From Megascapheus bottae (taxonomy: Eukaryota > Chordata > Mammalia > Rodentia > Geomyidae), in contig JANJXV010001749.1 of assembly GCA_024803745.1 (NCBI GenBank), positions 1 through 64,000 of the forward strand: 64,000 bases of DNA. The letters are read 5' to 3'. A program made the translations under genes and the position numbers. Position 1 is the stretch's first letter; every line of letters begins with the position of its first letter. Under the pieces are notes generated by a model. The model did not search any database and was not told the DNA's origin. It was given only the letters and a program-made list of their open reading frames with translations. This document shows positions 46,305 through 58,222 of this stretch, one piece after another.

Positions 46305-48520
46305 TTAGAGGTTTCTGACAAAGGTTTTCCTACATGCTATTATTTCTTCTGTGAGTGCTCTTAATGCTTGCTGAAGGTTGACTTTGTTTAGAAGACTTAC
46401 CCTAATGCTCCCATATACAGAGATTCTATATATAGCTAAATGTTTTTCATTACTCAGAATTTCTCTATTGTGTATGTTCTGAAATGTACTGAAGACTGAC
46501 TTCTGATTAAAAGTCATTGCACATTTGTTCTATTCATTAGTTTTCTTTTCTTCTATGGGAATCAGGTTTGTGATGAACACAGAAGTATGCCTTCCAGGTC
46601 AAACACTTTCCACATTTGTAATATTCATAAGGTTTTTCTCTCCTATGTGCATTTTATACTTAGTCATGCGTTCATGATGGATTTTTCATATTCTTATATT
46701 CATACGATTTTTATCCTGTGTCTGTGTGGTATCATGCAAACTCAACTATGAGTTCTTCAAAAAAATTTCCCTTTCATTTTATTCATAGGATTCTATCCTG
46801 TGGGTGTTTAGTGATAAATCTTGACTTGTGCCTTCTGGGGAAAAGACTGAACATTTGCTACATTCATTAAGGGTTTTATCTTGTGTTGGTTCTGTGACAC
46901 AAGCTGAGTTTTCTTCCACAGACTAAAAAGTCTTTCCTATTTATTACATTGCTAAGGCTTCTCATATGTGTGAACTCTCTTACGCTTCCTGAAGGGTGAA
47001 TACTGCACGAAAGACTTTCAACTTTGGTTATATTCCTAAGGTTTCTAATATGTGTGAATTCTGTTATGCCTCCTGTAATGTGACTTCCATCTGAAGGTCT
47101 TACCACATTTGATGCACTCGTACAGTTTCTCTCCTGTGTGTGTTCTCTGATGCAATTTGAGGGAAGACTTCCATTTGAAAGACATTCCACATCGGTTACA
47201 TTCATAAGGTTTTTCTCCTGTTTGAATTGTCTTATGCATGTTGAGGTTTGGCTTCTTTGTGAAGGACTTTCCACATATGTTACACTCATAAGGTGTTTCT
47301 CCTGAGTATATTCTCTGATGAACATGGAGTTTTACCTTCCATTTGAAAGACTTTCCGCATTCACTACATGCATACGTTTTCTCTCCTGTGTGTTTTCTAT
47401 AATGCCCATGAAGGTATGACTTCCACTTCAAGGTCTTTCCACATTTGTTGCACACATAAGGTTTCTCTCCTGTGTGTGTTCTTTGACGCAATTTGAGGGA
47501 AGATTTCTGTCTGAAAGACTTTACACATTGGTTACATTCATAAGGTTTCACTCCTGTGTGTATTCTCTGATGAACACGAAGTTTTCCCTTCCCTTGGAAA
47601 GACTTTCCACATTCATTACACTTATAAGATTTCTCTCCTGTGTGTGTTATTTGATGAACTCGAAGGTGTATCTTCTGGGTGAAAGACTTTTCTCATTTGT
47701 TACATTCATAAGGTTTCTCTTCTGTGTGTCTTCTCTGGTGCAAAGTGAGGTATGATTTCAGTCTAAAAGTCTTCCCACATTTATCCCATTCATAAGATTT
47801 CTCTTCTGTGTGAGATCTCTGATGTGTGCTGAGAGCTGAATTCTGGGCAGAAATTTTATTACGTTCCTCATATTCATAAGGTTTGTCTTCTCTTGGAGAT
47901 CGAGGTTGGAGCGTCAGGTCTGACTTCTCAGAAATTAATTTTCACACTTGATGTACGCATCACATATCTCAGGATATTTGCTCTGAGGTATTGTAAGGCG
48001 TATTTCATTACTGAAAGATTTCTCACATTCACTACATGTATGAGGAGTTTCTCCTGTGTACATTTTCAAATGTGTAGTGATGGTCGGTGTTAAGTACAAT
48101 ATTTTTCATCACACAGTACATTTAGCAGTTTTCCTCCCTCCCTGAAGAATTTCTTGGGCAGGGAGAACAGAATTATGATACTGCAGATCTTTTGGACTGT
48201 CACAATCATGAATAAAATGCTCTGAATATCCGATGGATTTTTAAGAACAGGAGACATACGAGATCTATATGCAGCATGCATCTCATCAGGCTTAGGAGAC
48301 AGAAGCATGTTCTGACACTTAATGAACTCCTCAGTCCTCACCCCTAAGTTGTTACCGTTATTACTAATCAGCTCTGGATTATGTGTAGAGCTCAAATTTA
48401 AAGTTCTTGCAAATCTCACGTTTTCCTCCACTTCGATACTACTTGCAACTGCTACTTCACAAAGACATTCATGTGGACTTTCCTGGCAGGTCTTGAACAC
48501 ATTTTCCATTACCTGGACAT
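46305..48520 (-). pseudogene. KRAB-ZNF copy 2: zinc-finger exon (decayed)
   Basis: Begins at 48,520 after the same acceptor as copy 1. A one-base loss in a T run near 48,240 shifts the pre-finger spacer out of frame. A Cys-to-TGA change at 47,693-47,695 removes the second zinc ligand of a finger and stops translation. Below it, the frame is open without an ATG and runs through six consecutive C2H2 fingers (47,551-47,045), ending RRHNRIHTY. It keeps the HTGE linker that copy 1 has lost, and a Tyr codon where copy 1 has a stop. Finger KSSLKLRQRTH has lost its first His (intact as LHQRTH in copy 1). Confidence 0.9.
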
Positions 48521-49765
48521 CTAAAATGAGTCATAGAAAAAAAGACACAAACATACATGAGATACAAATATTCCTTACTGTAAAGGTAATGACTTTACTT
48601 TCCCATCCTAAGTGTTAGATATTTTAAAATATAAAAGTGGAAATTGATTTGTGAGAAATATATGCTTTTCTCCCTAACATATTAAGAAAATGATATTTTA
48701 CAATGACCAATAATGTTTTTCTGTGTTTTAGTTCTCTTTTTATATCACAGGAAATATTTATTGAAATTACCCATCTATGTATTGCTACAGTTTTAAGCTG
48801 AGTACTAACTATAGCATACCTGCAGCTGTTTTTTTTGAAATACTGTTTTGTTTATACATTGAGGAATAGCTGCCTTTCTTTTATTTTTGAGAAATAATCT
48901 AAATATTGTGCTGTTTGCATCTTTTTAAAACTTTCTTCTATTTTCTTTTCTTTTTTTTTGTAGTTCATAGGCCTTGGCCCTGTCCCTGAACACTTCAGCA
49001 GAAGACTATAACCCCTATCCTTGAGCTACAGCCCCACATACTCTTTTCTAGAGTTAACTACAGATAAGAGTCTCAGGTCCTGAGTAGCAGATAGGATTAC
49101 CTTAGCCAGTTTCAGTGCTGTTTGCTTATTAACCATTAAGTGAGGAACACGAATTTTTTCTAGATTCAGCGGCCACAAGTTTGGTGTATATGTCTGTTTG
49201 CCTTTGATCCAAGCAAGAATGATTCTTGAGAGTAAGGACTTACACCTATATCCCTTCAGTTACAACTTCTCACTAAAGTCTCAATTTAGGTATTTGTGGG
49301 AATTTTGAAATTTGTTTCTTTCCATTTGAAGTCTTATAAAAATTCCTTTTCTAAAACTCCTGTCCCTCAGAACCATGGAAGACCAGAAAATCCCCAGCTC
49401 ATTGTCTAGTTAATTTTCTTATGTTGATTGAAACTTTGTTGTTTTTCTTTTCCTTCCATTCCTGATTTTAAACTTAAGACCTAACCACTGTCCTTGGGTT
49501 TTCTCAAGACTAGAACCCTACCAATGAAGTCATTACTTCTGGCTTTTTCTATGTATGTGGTAATAAGGAATCAAACCTCTGTCTTTGTGCATGCTAGGCA
49601 AGCACTCTACCACTAGGCTCAATTTCTGGTGGAAAGATCTGGTTCTGAATACCAGTCTCTTCCTACCAGCAAAAAGATATTATCCTTATCAGAGAATAAT
49701 GCCCTGACTTATTCCTTGTTTGCTCAATCATTTATAGTCTTAATTTTAAAGAAATGAAAGATCAT

Positions 49766-49813
<48 letters not shown>

Positions 49814-49843
49814 TCCTTCCTTCCCTCTTTCTTCACTCTTTCT

Positions 49844-49911
<68 letters not shown>

Positions 49912-50554
49912 GTTTTGTAGTCATGGGACTTGAATTCTAGACCTGGCTGTTCTTCCTGAGCTCTTCAGCTCAAGGCTACTGCCCTATGTCTTTAGCCTCA
50001 ACCCTACTTCTCATTTTCTATTGGTTCATTGGAGAGAAGAGTCTAAGGTGCTTTTGTGATAGGTCAGTCTTTGAACCTTGATCCTCAGATCTCAGCCTCC
50101 TAAGTAGCTAGGATTACAGGCATGAGCCACGGGCTCATGGCTTTCTCATTTTATTTTGTTTCACAGTGATTTCTACAGAGAAATCTAACTTTAACTCTAC
50201 TGCCACATAGAATTCGACATATCACCCTATGATTCTTGGTGCCGGGGGTTTGGGCTAGCATGCACAAAGACCTGGTTCAGTTCCTTGGTACTACATACAA
50301 AGAAAAAGCCAAAAGTGGTGCTATGACTCAAGAAGTAGAGAGCTAGCCTTGAGAAAACCCAAGGACCATGCTCAGTCCCTGAGACCAGGCATAGGATTGG
50401 GAAAAGAAAATGATTCTTGATTCATTCACAAAGAATTCCATAGGTTCCACACAGGATTTAGGGTAACTAAGAATATTATTGATCAGTACATCAAAACATG
50501 AACTTACCAATGGGGCTCAGGCTCCAACATCAATATGAAGATGCATTCACTCAC
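48521..50554. other. Intron between finger exon and KRAB-B exon, copy 2
   Basis: Colinear with the copy 1 intron. SINEs are at about 48,950-49,103 and 49,460-49,625 (minus), 49,915-50,143 (minus) and 50,240-50,405 (plus). Confidence 0.7.
49764..49911. repeat. (CTTT)n microsatellite, expanded
   Basis: Two pure CTTT runs around an imperfect core ('ttccttccctctttcttcac'). The copy 1 homologue is about 55 bp. Confidence 0.95.
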
Positions 50555-50644
50555 CTGTGATATTCTTGTCAGAGGAATTTCCTATCCAGAGTTCTGCACA
50601 GTGCTCTAGCTTGTCAATTAATACAGGTTTGTGAACACATGGAC
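50555..50644 (-). pseudogene. KRAB-ZNF copy 2: KRAB-B box exon
   Basis: 90 bp, reading HKPVLIDKLEHCAELWIGN. Its donor is the stronger gtgagtg. It begins GTCCATGTG where copy 1 has GGCCCTGTG, a conservative change at the exon start. Confidence 0.85.
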
Positions 50645-50814
50645 CTGTAAATTAGAAACAGTAGAGAATTATTGCTTATGCTGTGTCATCATTGCTTTAA
50701 GTTCACAGACATCCTACTCACAAGTTATCTATTAAATCTTTTTTCTCATTTCTCACTGGCTCCATGGTTGACTTTTCCCCAGCTCTGGATTCATTTTGTA
50801 TGGCATAAACTTAG

Positions 50815-51070
50815 CTGTCTTGCTCAAGGCTAGAAAAATACCAGTTTGAGTCCCAGCTCCACTTACATGCATAGGTCTTCATGCATGCTAGGCAAGCACT
50901 CAACCACAAAGTCAAACTCTTGACACTCCACTAACATTTTTGAGGGGTTACTTGGAGTTATAGAGTTTCATGGCAATTTTTATGCCATTGCTGGCTTCAA
51001 ATTAGAATTCTTAGATTTCTTCCTCCTGAATATTTTAAGATTACAGGCATGAAACATTGCACCTAGTGCC
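50815..51070 (-). repeat. SINE, old and degenerate
   Basis: Paralogue of 7095-7350. Confidence 0.65.
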
Positions 51071-51319
51071 AGGTTTCCATTATAAACTCACTGTTTAGTG
51101 ATTTTAGATCCTATTTCCAATAATGATATATATTCTATTTGTATGGTTTATCCACTTACAATTACTGTGTAAGTTTGGAATGTCGTCTCCATTAGAGGAA
51201 ACATAATTTAGAACTGTTGTCAAAGTATCCTGAAGGTATCCTGAAGAATGAGTACAAAATTACCTTAGGTTTTCTTTAGAAAGTAATGATACTTCTCAGG
51301 GCCTGGAATCTTTCATTTA

Positions 51320-51559
<240 letters not shown>

Positions 51560-51663
51560 TTAGCACTGAGTTATAAACACACCATGTGTGGAATTTTATT
51601 CTTTTTTTTTGTTGGAATTGTCTTCCTTTACTTAAATGTTTAGACTTACTATTGACCTGAAAA

Positions 51664-51850
51664 GCTTAGGGATGGTGCCTAGGCCCAGAGTTCAAGTCCC
51701 AAGACCCACAAAAAAATAACAAGGCAAGCCAGGTGTTGGTGGCTCACGCCTGTCATCCTAGCTACTCAGGAGACTGAGATCTGAGGACCATGGTTCAAAG
51801 CCAGCCTGGCACAAAATTCCATGAGACTCCTTTCCAATTACCCACCATAA
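51664..51850 (+). repeat. SINE: ID-like tail followed by B1-like SINE
   Basis: Paralogue of 7950-8140. Confidence 0.8.
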
Positions 51851-52109
51851 AATGTTTAATGGCTTGTGGCACATCATGGTAGAGCAATTGTGGTATCAAA
51901 AAAATAAGTCAGGGGAGTAGATTTAGGTTATAAATGGAATTATTCCATTGAAAAGGAACTACATTATATGATGACATATGCTGGTACTCTGAGAATATTG
52001 CAAAATCTTAGGGTATCAAGTAATAATACTGTGAAGTACACCAAGAATGTTAATGTTCTATGGCTGGCATAATAATCACTTGGGGAAGATATTTTTTTTT
52101 CTTTTGTTT

Positions 52110-52347
52110 GGCTGGGGGATTTGTAAGGCTTGAACTCTGGGCCTGGGCACTGTTCCTGAACTCTTCAACTCAAGGCTATCACCCTACCTATGAAGCCACA
52201 GTGCCATTTCCCATATTCTAGTGGTTAACTGTCGATGAGAGTCTCATAGACTTTCTAATGCCCAGGCTGGCTTTGAACCAAATCTTTAGATATCAGCCTG
52301 ATATCTGAGTAGCTAGGATTACAGGTAGAAGTCACTGCACCTGGCAA
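52110..52347 (-). repeat. SINE (ID-like/B1-like dimer)
   Basis: Paralogue of 8397-8632. Confidence 0.85.
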
Positions 52348-53436
52348 GAAATTTATTTCTTGCTGTTTTATACTACAAATTTACTGTATGTTTTACTTTT
52401 TCAAAAAGACTGAGGATGACCTTTGCTCTGTATATAATGGGAAGAGGGGTAGGGAGCTGTGAGCAGAAGAACTGAGGGGCAATACTCAGGGTAGGACAAT
52501 AGCCTTAACTAAAGAGCTCACGGCCCAAGGTCCAAGCCCCATGACTTTCCCCACTACCCCACAAAAAAAGGGAAAATAATTGGAGATTGGAGAGGATTTT
52601 CTAAAAAGAATATATAGAAATAGTAGTTCAAAATGTAGAAAGAAGTTCAATATTAACAGTCATGAGAAAAATTAAAATTACAATGAAATCTTTACTTTAA
52701 GTATATTAATATAAATATAGTTTTAAACAAAAAGATCCACATACACACACACAAACACACACACACACACACACGCATACAAAAAAACAACTTTCAAAGT
52801 CTAACTATTACTGGGAAGGTAGTGAGAAGAAGTAGAACTTTGGAATAGTTCTGCAAGGAATATAAAACAATCAAAAATTGCGTGGAAAGTGCTAAAAAAG
52901 TACTAAATATAGAATTACATAGAAATATGGTCCAACACTTCTATTTCTAGATTTGTACCTAACGGAAGAGAAAGCAGAGACTAGAACAAATATGTGGAGA
53001 ATCCATTCACAACTATTAATAATAATCCAAAGATAGAAATATGCAAAACAATGCATTGAAAAGGAAGAACATTTTACTATATTTTACAGATGAATCTTGA
53101 TTACAGTAAACTAAAAATACAGCAGTCATAAAGGAAGAGGTAGGGTATGTTTTCCCTTCCAGAGCTTCCAAGGATCAACAAACCCTTAGAGCCAAAAAGC
53201 ACGATGGTTCCAGAGAATGGAGTAGAGAGGAACAGGAGCTGAATGTTTAATGATTATACATGGAAGATGAAAATTGCTCTAGATGGGTAGAATGAAGAGA
53301 GAACTGTACCCTAAACAATGGTTATGTAGCCACACAGGATGGGACACACCTATACTCCCTGATCTTGGGAAACTCAAGAAGGATTTCTAGCCAACCTGGA
53401 TGCATGGAAAGATCTATCATAAAAACTAATGTGGAG

Positions 53437-53860
53437 GGGCTGGGAGTTTGGCATAGTTGTAGAGTGCTTGTATGAAGACGAAGGTTCAATTCCGCAGTAC
53501 CACATACACAGAAAAAACCAGAAGTAGTGCTGTGGCTCAAGTAGAAGATCACTAGGCTTGAGGAAAGCTGAAGGACAGTGCTTAAACCGAGTTTAAAAAA
53601 AACCCAGAAAGCTGAGCATGATGGGGTGGTGGCTCACTTCTATAATCCTAGATACTCAGGAGGCTGAGATCTGAGGATCAAGGTTTAAAGCCATCCTGGC
53701 ACAAAAAGACCTGAGACACTTATCTCCAATTTACCTTTAGAAAATGGGAAGTGGGGCTTGGCTCCAGGGTAAGGTGGTAGCCTGGAGCTGAAGAGCTCAG
53801 GGATAGTGCCCAGGCTGAGTTCAAGATCTATGACCCACCAAAAAAAACCCAAAAAACAAA
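53437..53860 (+). repeat. Two plus-strand SINEs
   Basis: Paralogues of 9715-9895 and 9905-10,145. About 30 bp at the junction of the two are missing relative to copy 1. Confidence 0.8.
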
Positions 53861-54296
53861 AAATAAGATGGAAAAAATTGGATTCTGTGAATTTTATCAG
53901 GCATATAAATGTCTTTTTTTACGGTTGAAATAACAAATTGTTTGGAAAAAAGTTTTTATCTAGAAATGTACACTACAAATGGAATTAACAACAAACACAA
54001 AATATGCAAAAGATACAAATTATCACAATATGGGTATCCTGCTTCTGTATCTTTCACTGACTCCTGTTCAAATGAGTCACATATACTGAATGATTTCTCC
54101 CAGTCGATATATGCCACAAGTGTTAGCCTGTACTGTACTTCTTGGGAAATCAAAAGCAAATACTAAGCAAATGTGTGTTAGATTTTGTCAACAGTGATAT
54201 TTCAAATATAAATCCTTACTCATTGCATTATTTAATATCAATGCCGGAATCAAACTTACACTGGCAGAATCTTCAATCTTTTGAGAATCTTCAAAA

Positions 54297-54643
54297 GGGT
54301 GTGTAAATATTTAGGATCGTTATGTCTTCCTGGAGGAAAGATCCCTTTAGTAGTATGTAGTAACCTTCTTTGTCTTTTCTTACTAATTTTAGTTTGAAGT
54401 CTATTGTATCTGATATGAGGATGGCAACTCCAGCCTGTTATGGGGGCAGTTAGCTTGATAGAGTTTATTCCAACCTCTCACTTTCAAAAGATCATTGTTT
54501 TGGGGTAAGATGTGTCTCTTGAAGACAGCAGAACGATGGCTCTTGATTTTGATCCAACTAGACAGCCTATGCCATTTAATTGGAGAGTTAAGTCCATTGA
54601 TATTGAGAGTTAGGATTGAGAGATATTTATTAGTTCCTACCAT
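54297..54643 (-). pseudogene. L1 ORF2 N-terminal stub, copy D
   Basis: MVGTNKYLSILTLNINGLN opens the endonuclease domain, running in one frame to LLKVRGWNKLYQANCPH. A base is missing around SWIKIKSH relative to the other copies, which by chance joins the two EN frames. The protein stops after about 80 codons. Confidence 0.85.
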
Positions 54644-54874
54644 TTTTAAAAGCTTTTAGTAGGGCCTGTGTCTTGACAGTTCTTGTGGTCCTTAGACGGT
54701 ATGCTGTTTAGGTGCCATTTCTTTCCATATATTGCATTTATTTTGGTTTTCTATGTATAGAGCATCTTTGAGAATTCTCTGTAGTGTTGGTTTTGTTTCG
54801 ACATATTGTTGCAGCTTTTCCCTGGAATGGAATGTTTTTATTTTTCCCTCAGTTATGAATGAGAGCTTAGCTGG

Positions 54875-55875
54875 CTACAGTATTCTTGGTTGGTAGTTAT
54901 TTGATTTAAGGGCATAACATATATGCTTCCAGTCACTTCGTGCTTGCATGGTCTCTTCTGAGACATCTGGGGTTATTCTGAATGGTTTGCCTTTACAGGT
55001 TACTGATCCCTTTTCCCTGGCTGCCTTTAGGATCTTTTCTTTCGTTTCTATTGATCCAATTCGGATCACAATGTGGCGGTGGGATGTTCTTTTCTGGTCA
55101 GGTCTGTTTGGGGTTCTAAAAGCTTCTCGTATCTGGATGGGCCTGCCCTTCTGGATATTTGGGAAATTCTCTGAGATGATTCCCTGAAGTATATTTCCAA
55201 TACCATTGACCTCTTTCTCCACGCCCTCCTCAATACCAACTAGCCTTAAATTAGGCTTCCTAATTGTATCTTGGACCTCCTGAAGCGCTCTCTCATATTT
55301 CCTAGATTTGGATTGACTCATTTTCTGTTCTTTATAATACCTAAATTATCTTCAGCCACGGAAATTCTCTCCTCTGCAATGTCTAACCTGCTATCAAAGC
55401 TATCTACTTTATTTTTCATCTCCCTTGCTTCTAATTGCTCACTTTTGATGCCTTGCATCCCTTGTTTTAGATCATGTATGGATTTCTTTATCTCCTTGAT
55501 TTCCTGTTGAGTGTTTAGCTCAGTAGCTTTATTTTCTTTGGACATTTGCTGGAGTTTGGTCACGTTTTTATTTGTGGATTCTTTGAATTCATCCATCTTT
55601 CTTTGAAAAACCTTTATTATGGCCTCCTTTATGGCTTCTTCTTTTTCACTTATCACCTTGTTTTTGCTTTCCTCTTGTTCAGGTATGGCTTCCTCCATTA
55701 TCTCTTTCTTTATATTTTCACATTTTTCATTAATGATGTTTATCAATTGCATTTGTGTAGCAATTGGAAGACTCTCCTCTAGGTTTGCCAGTGACTGTTC
55801 CATTGTCTGTTTACATTGGGTGGGGGATGTTGTTTCTTGATTTGACATTTTTCTTGAGTTTCTTGTTCTGCCCAT
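54875..55875 (-). pseudogene. L1 ORF1, copy D (split)
   Basis: Coiled-coil half 55,875-55,318 (MGRTRNSRKMSNQ, MQLINIINEK) and RRM/CTD half 55,321-54,875, with the same ATGA overlap as in the other copies. Confidence 0.88.
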
Positions 55876-56433
55876 TTGAAAATGGGAGCAAGATTACTAC
55901 TAAATACGATTATAGTATTTCAGATATAACCAACCTAGACCTCTGTAGCTGGCAGACACTAGATGTTCACAAGTTTTGATTGGTATTATCACTCTTTCTT
56001 TTTGTGCACTTACAGACCAGCCTAATACAACCACTGATAAGCGATTTATACCCAAAACAATAAGCCTCTCAATCCAATCTCTATTGTCTTTAAGTCCCTC
56101 TGAGCCTAGAGAATAATTAACCACCTACATATACAATATTGCTCAACAGCCATCAAGTGTAGATCCGTGCAGTATAAGGGTTGAAAGACGAGCAGAGGTC
56201 CAGAGATAGAAAAAAGAATGAGAGAGGTCAGGGGAGGTGCAAGAGGATTAACGTAGGAGTATAAGAATATTGTAGTAATGAAGAAAAGTTATAGCATAAG
56301 GATAACTGACCTAAGTTGGTAAGTAGGTAGCATATTTGAGTACAAAGTTTGGAAAGTATTAGAATAAAACTTATGTGTTGCTGCACGACTAGCTCTTAGC
56401 CCAACCAGTGGCCTCACAGTGGACCATGGGATG

Positions 56434-57808
56434 GATCTGTTTTTCTTGTCTACGTTGAGGGAAAGGGGTATTTCACAAGATGCAGAAGCAAAGATTTCAG
56501 AAGCAAATGCTGTGAGTGAATTACATAAAAAGCATTTTTATTTTCTTTTATCTTTCTGCCAGTCTTGGGGCTTGAATTCAGGGCCTGAGCACTGTCCTCG
56601 GGTTTTCTCAAGTCTAGCCCTCTGCCACTTGAGCCACAGTGCCACATCTAGATTTTCTATCTATGTGATACTGAGCAATCAAACCCAGATCTTCATGGAT
56701 GCTAGGCAAGCACTCTACCACTATGCCAAACTCTCAACCCTGACATAGTAATTATAAAGTCATCATCATCATCATCATCATATCCAAATATCCTTTCTCC
56801 TACAAAGAATGAACACTTAACTGTGTCTAATGCTTTTTTTTTAATTTCACTAATTCTTCTGTGTTTTTCCCTCTTGCACTTTTTACACATGACAGCAAAG
56901 CTAATCATCAGGAAAAAATTGATTAGGATACAGAAACCTAATAATATCCTAGTAGATTGACGTCAAAAATATGTGCAAGCTGCCCTGTCTGTTTGACCTA
57001 GTGGTAGAGTCCTTGGCTACCAAGCAGTAAGACTCAGGTTTGATTCCTCATTACCACATACATAGAAAACGCTGCAAGTGGTGCTGTGGCTCGGTGGGAC
57101 AGCTAAAGCCTAAAGAAAGCCCAAGAACAATGTTCACACTCTGAGGTCAAGTCCCAAGACTAGCAAAAACAAAAAAAATTCCACAAGGGGCAAAATGCAG
57201 GCAGAGAAGGCACTGTGAAGCAAATGTTTTGTAAAGGATGAGGGCAATATTGACCCTTAAGTTTGGATGTTACCTAAGAAAGGCTCCTTGAGCCTGAGAC
57301 CAGACTGGTAGTTGGGCCTAGTGGAAGACATTGGGATTGGACAAATAAGGTGTGCTGTATACTACATCCACATGTATATTGTGAGACTGGAGGAGAGATT
57401 CAGCCTCCAGTATGTCTTTGGTGAGGTCTTTTGTGAGCAAGGATCTTTGGTCATTGGGCCCTGAAAGGTTACCCTGCCTCCCTCACAATGGAACAGAATA
57501 TGGAACCCTGGTAACCAAGCCACTGTAACTAACAACCAGCTCAAGCCAGCTCACTTGTCCTGTGGCTCAGGAGGAAGAAAGATGTTGCTGTGCTGTTGCC
57601 AAAGGTCAGGAAACTCGAGTCTCAGGCATGGAAGTTGTGGATGTCTTACTCGAAGATGTACATGCTAGATCATTGCCAAGCCACAAATCCAGTATAACAG
57701 AACTTTCTCTAAGAAGAAGGCCAGGAAAATCCAGGGCAACCAGATGAGGTAAATTTCTAAGAGAAAATGTATTTGACCCCATCATCCTCCCCACACACTA
57801 CAACTTTC
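56434..57808 (+). repeat. Array spacer 3: 5' fragment of a RalGDS-like gene
   Basis: Same content and order as spacers 1 and 2: minus-strand SINE about 56,563-56,740, CAT repeat with one extra unit near 56,761, plus-strand SINE about 57,001-57,175, and the exon fragment. Confidence 0.9.
57532..57748 (+). pseudogene. RalGDS-like N-terminal exon fragment, spacer 3
   Basis: Same as the other spacer exons, with donor GATGAG|gtaaat at 57,748/57,749 and the same frame-breaking loss before it. Confidence 0.65.
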
Positions 57809-58222
57809 TTTTTTTTCATTTTTTTATTGTAATTAGTAAAAGGGTTAGATGATATTTGCCAGAGAGAAGGTGCATTAATTCACATACATTGATACCCTTT
57901 CACATGTCTTGGTATCCATTTCCCTCCAATCCCACACCCCCCACCCTTCTTGGTTTTCCCCCCTTCCCTATCAAATTTCAAATATCCAAATACAAATAAA
58001 TTCAATATATCAGATAACAAAGTGAAATACTATACCAATATGGGATAACCAAGGGACAGCAAGCGAGATGAGAGACAACATAGTACATTAAGGACAACAA
58101 TCATTCATTATATGGCTTTTGTGTCAATATCCTGGAGGTCCTTTCAATTAGCTTCACATTATATGGCCTTATATATGGCCTTTTGCTCTAATGCCAGTCT
58201 CTGCTAGTAGGTCCCAAGGTTT

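Larger units (their letters stand above)
54297..56433 (-). mobile_element. L1 copy D: 5' part only
   Basis: 5' UTR (55,876-56,433), split ORF1 and the first 115 or so codons of ORF2, ending at the same base as the left edge of copy A. This appears to be the unrearranged form of the array's left boundary: there is no RT, 3' UTR or tail. Confidence 0.9.

Noticed and set aside
49724..49924. Lys-Glu repeat frame
   Set aside because: Translation of the CTTT microsatellite.
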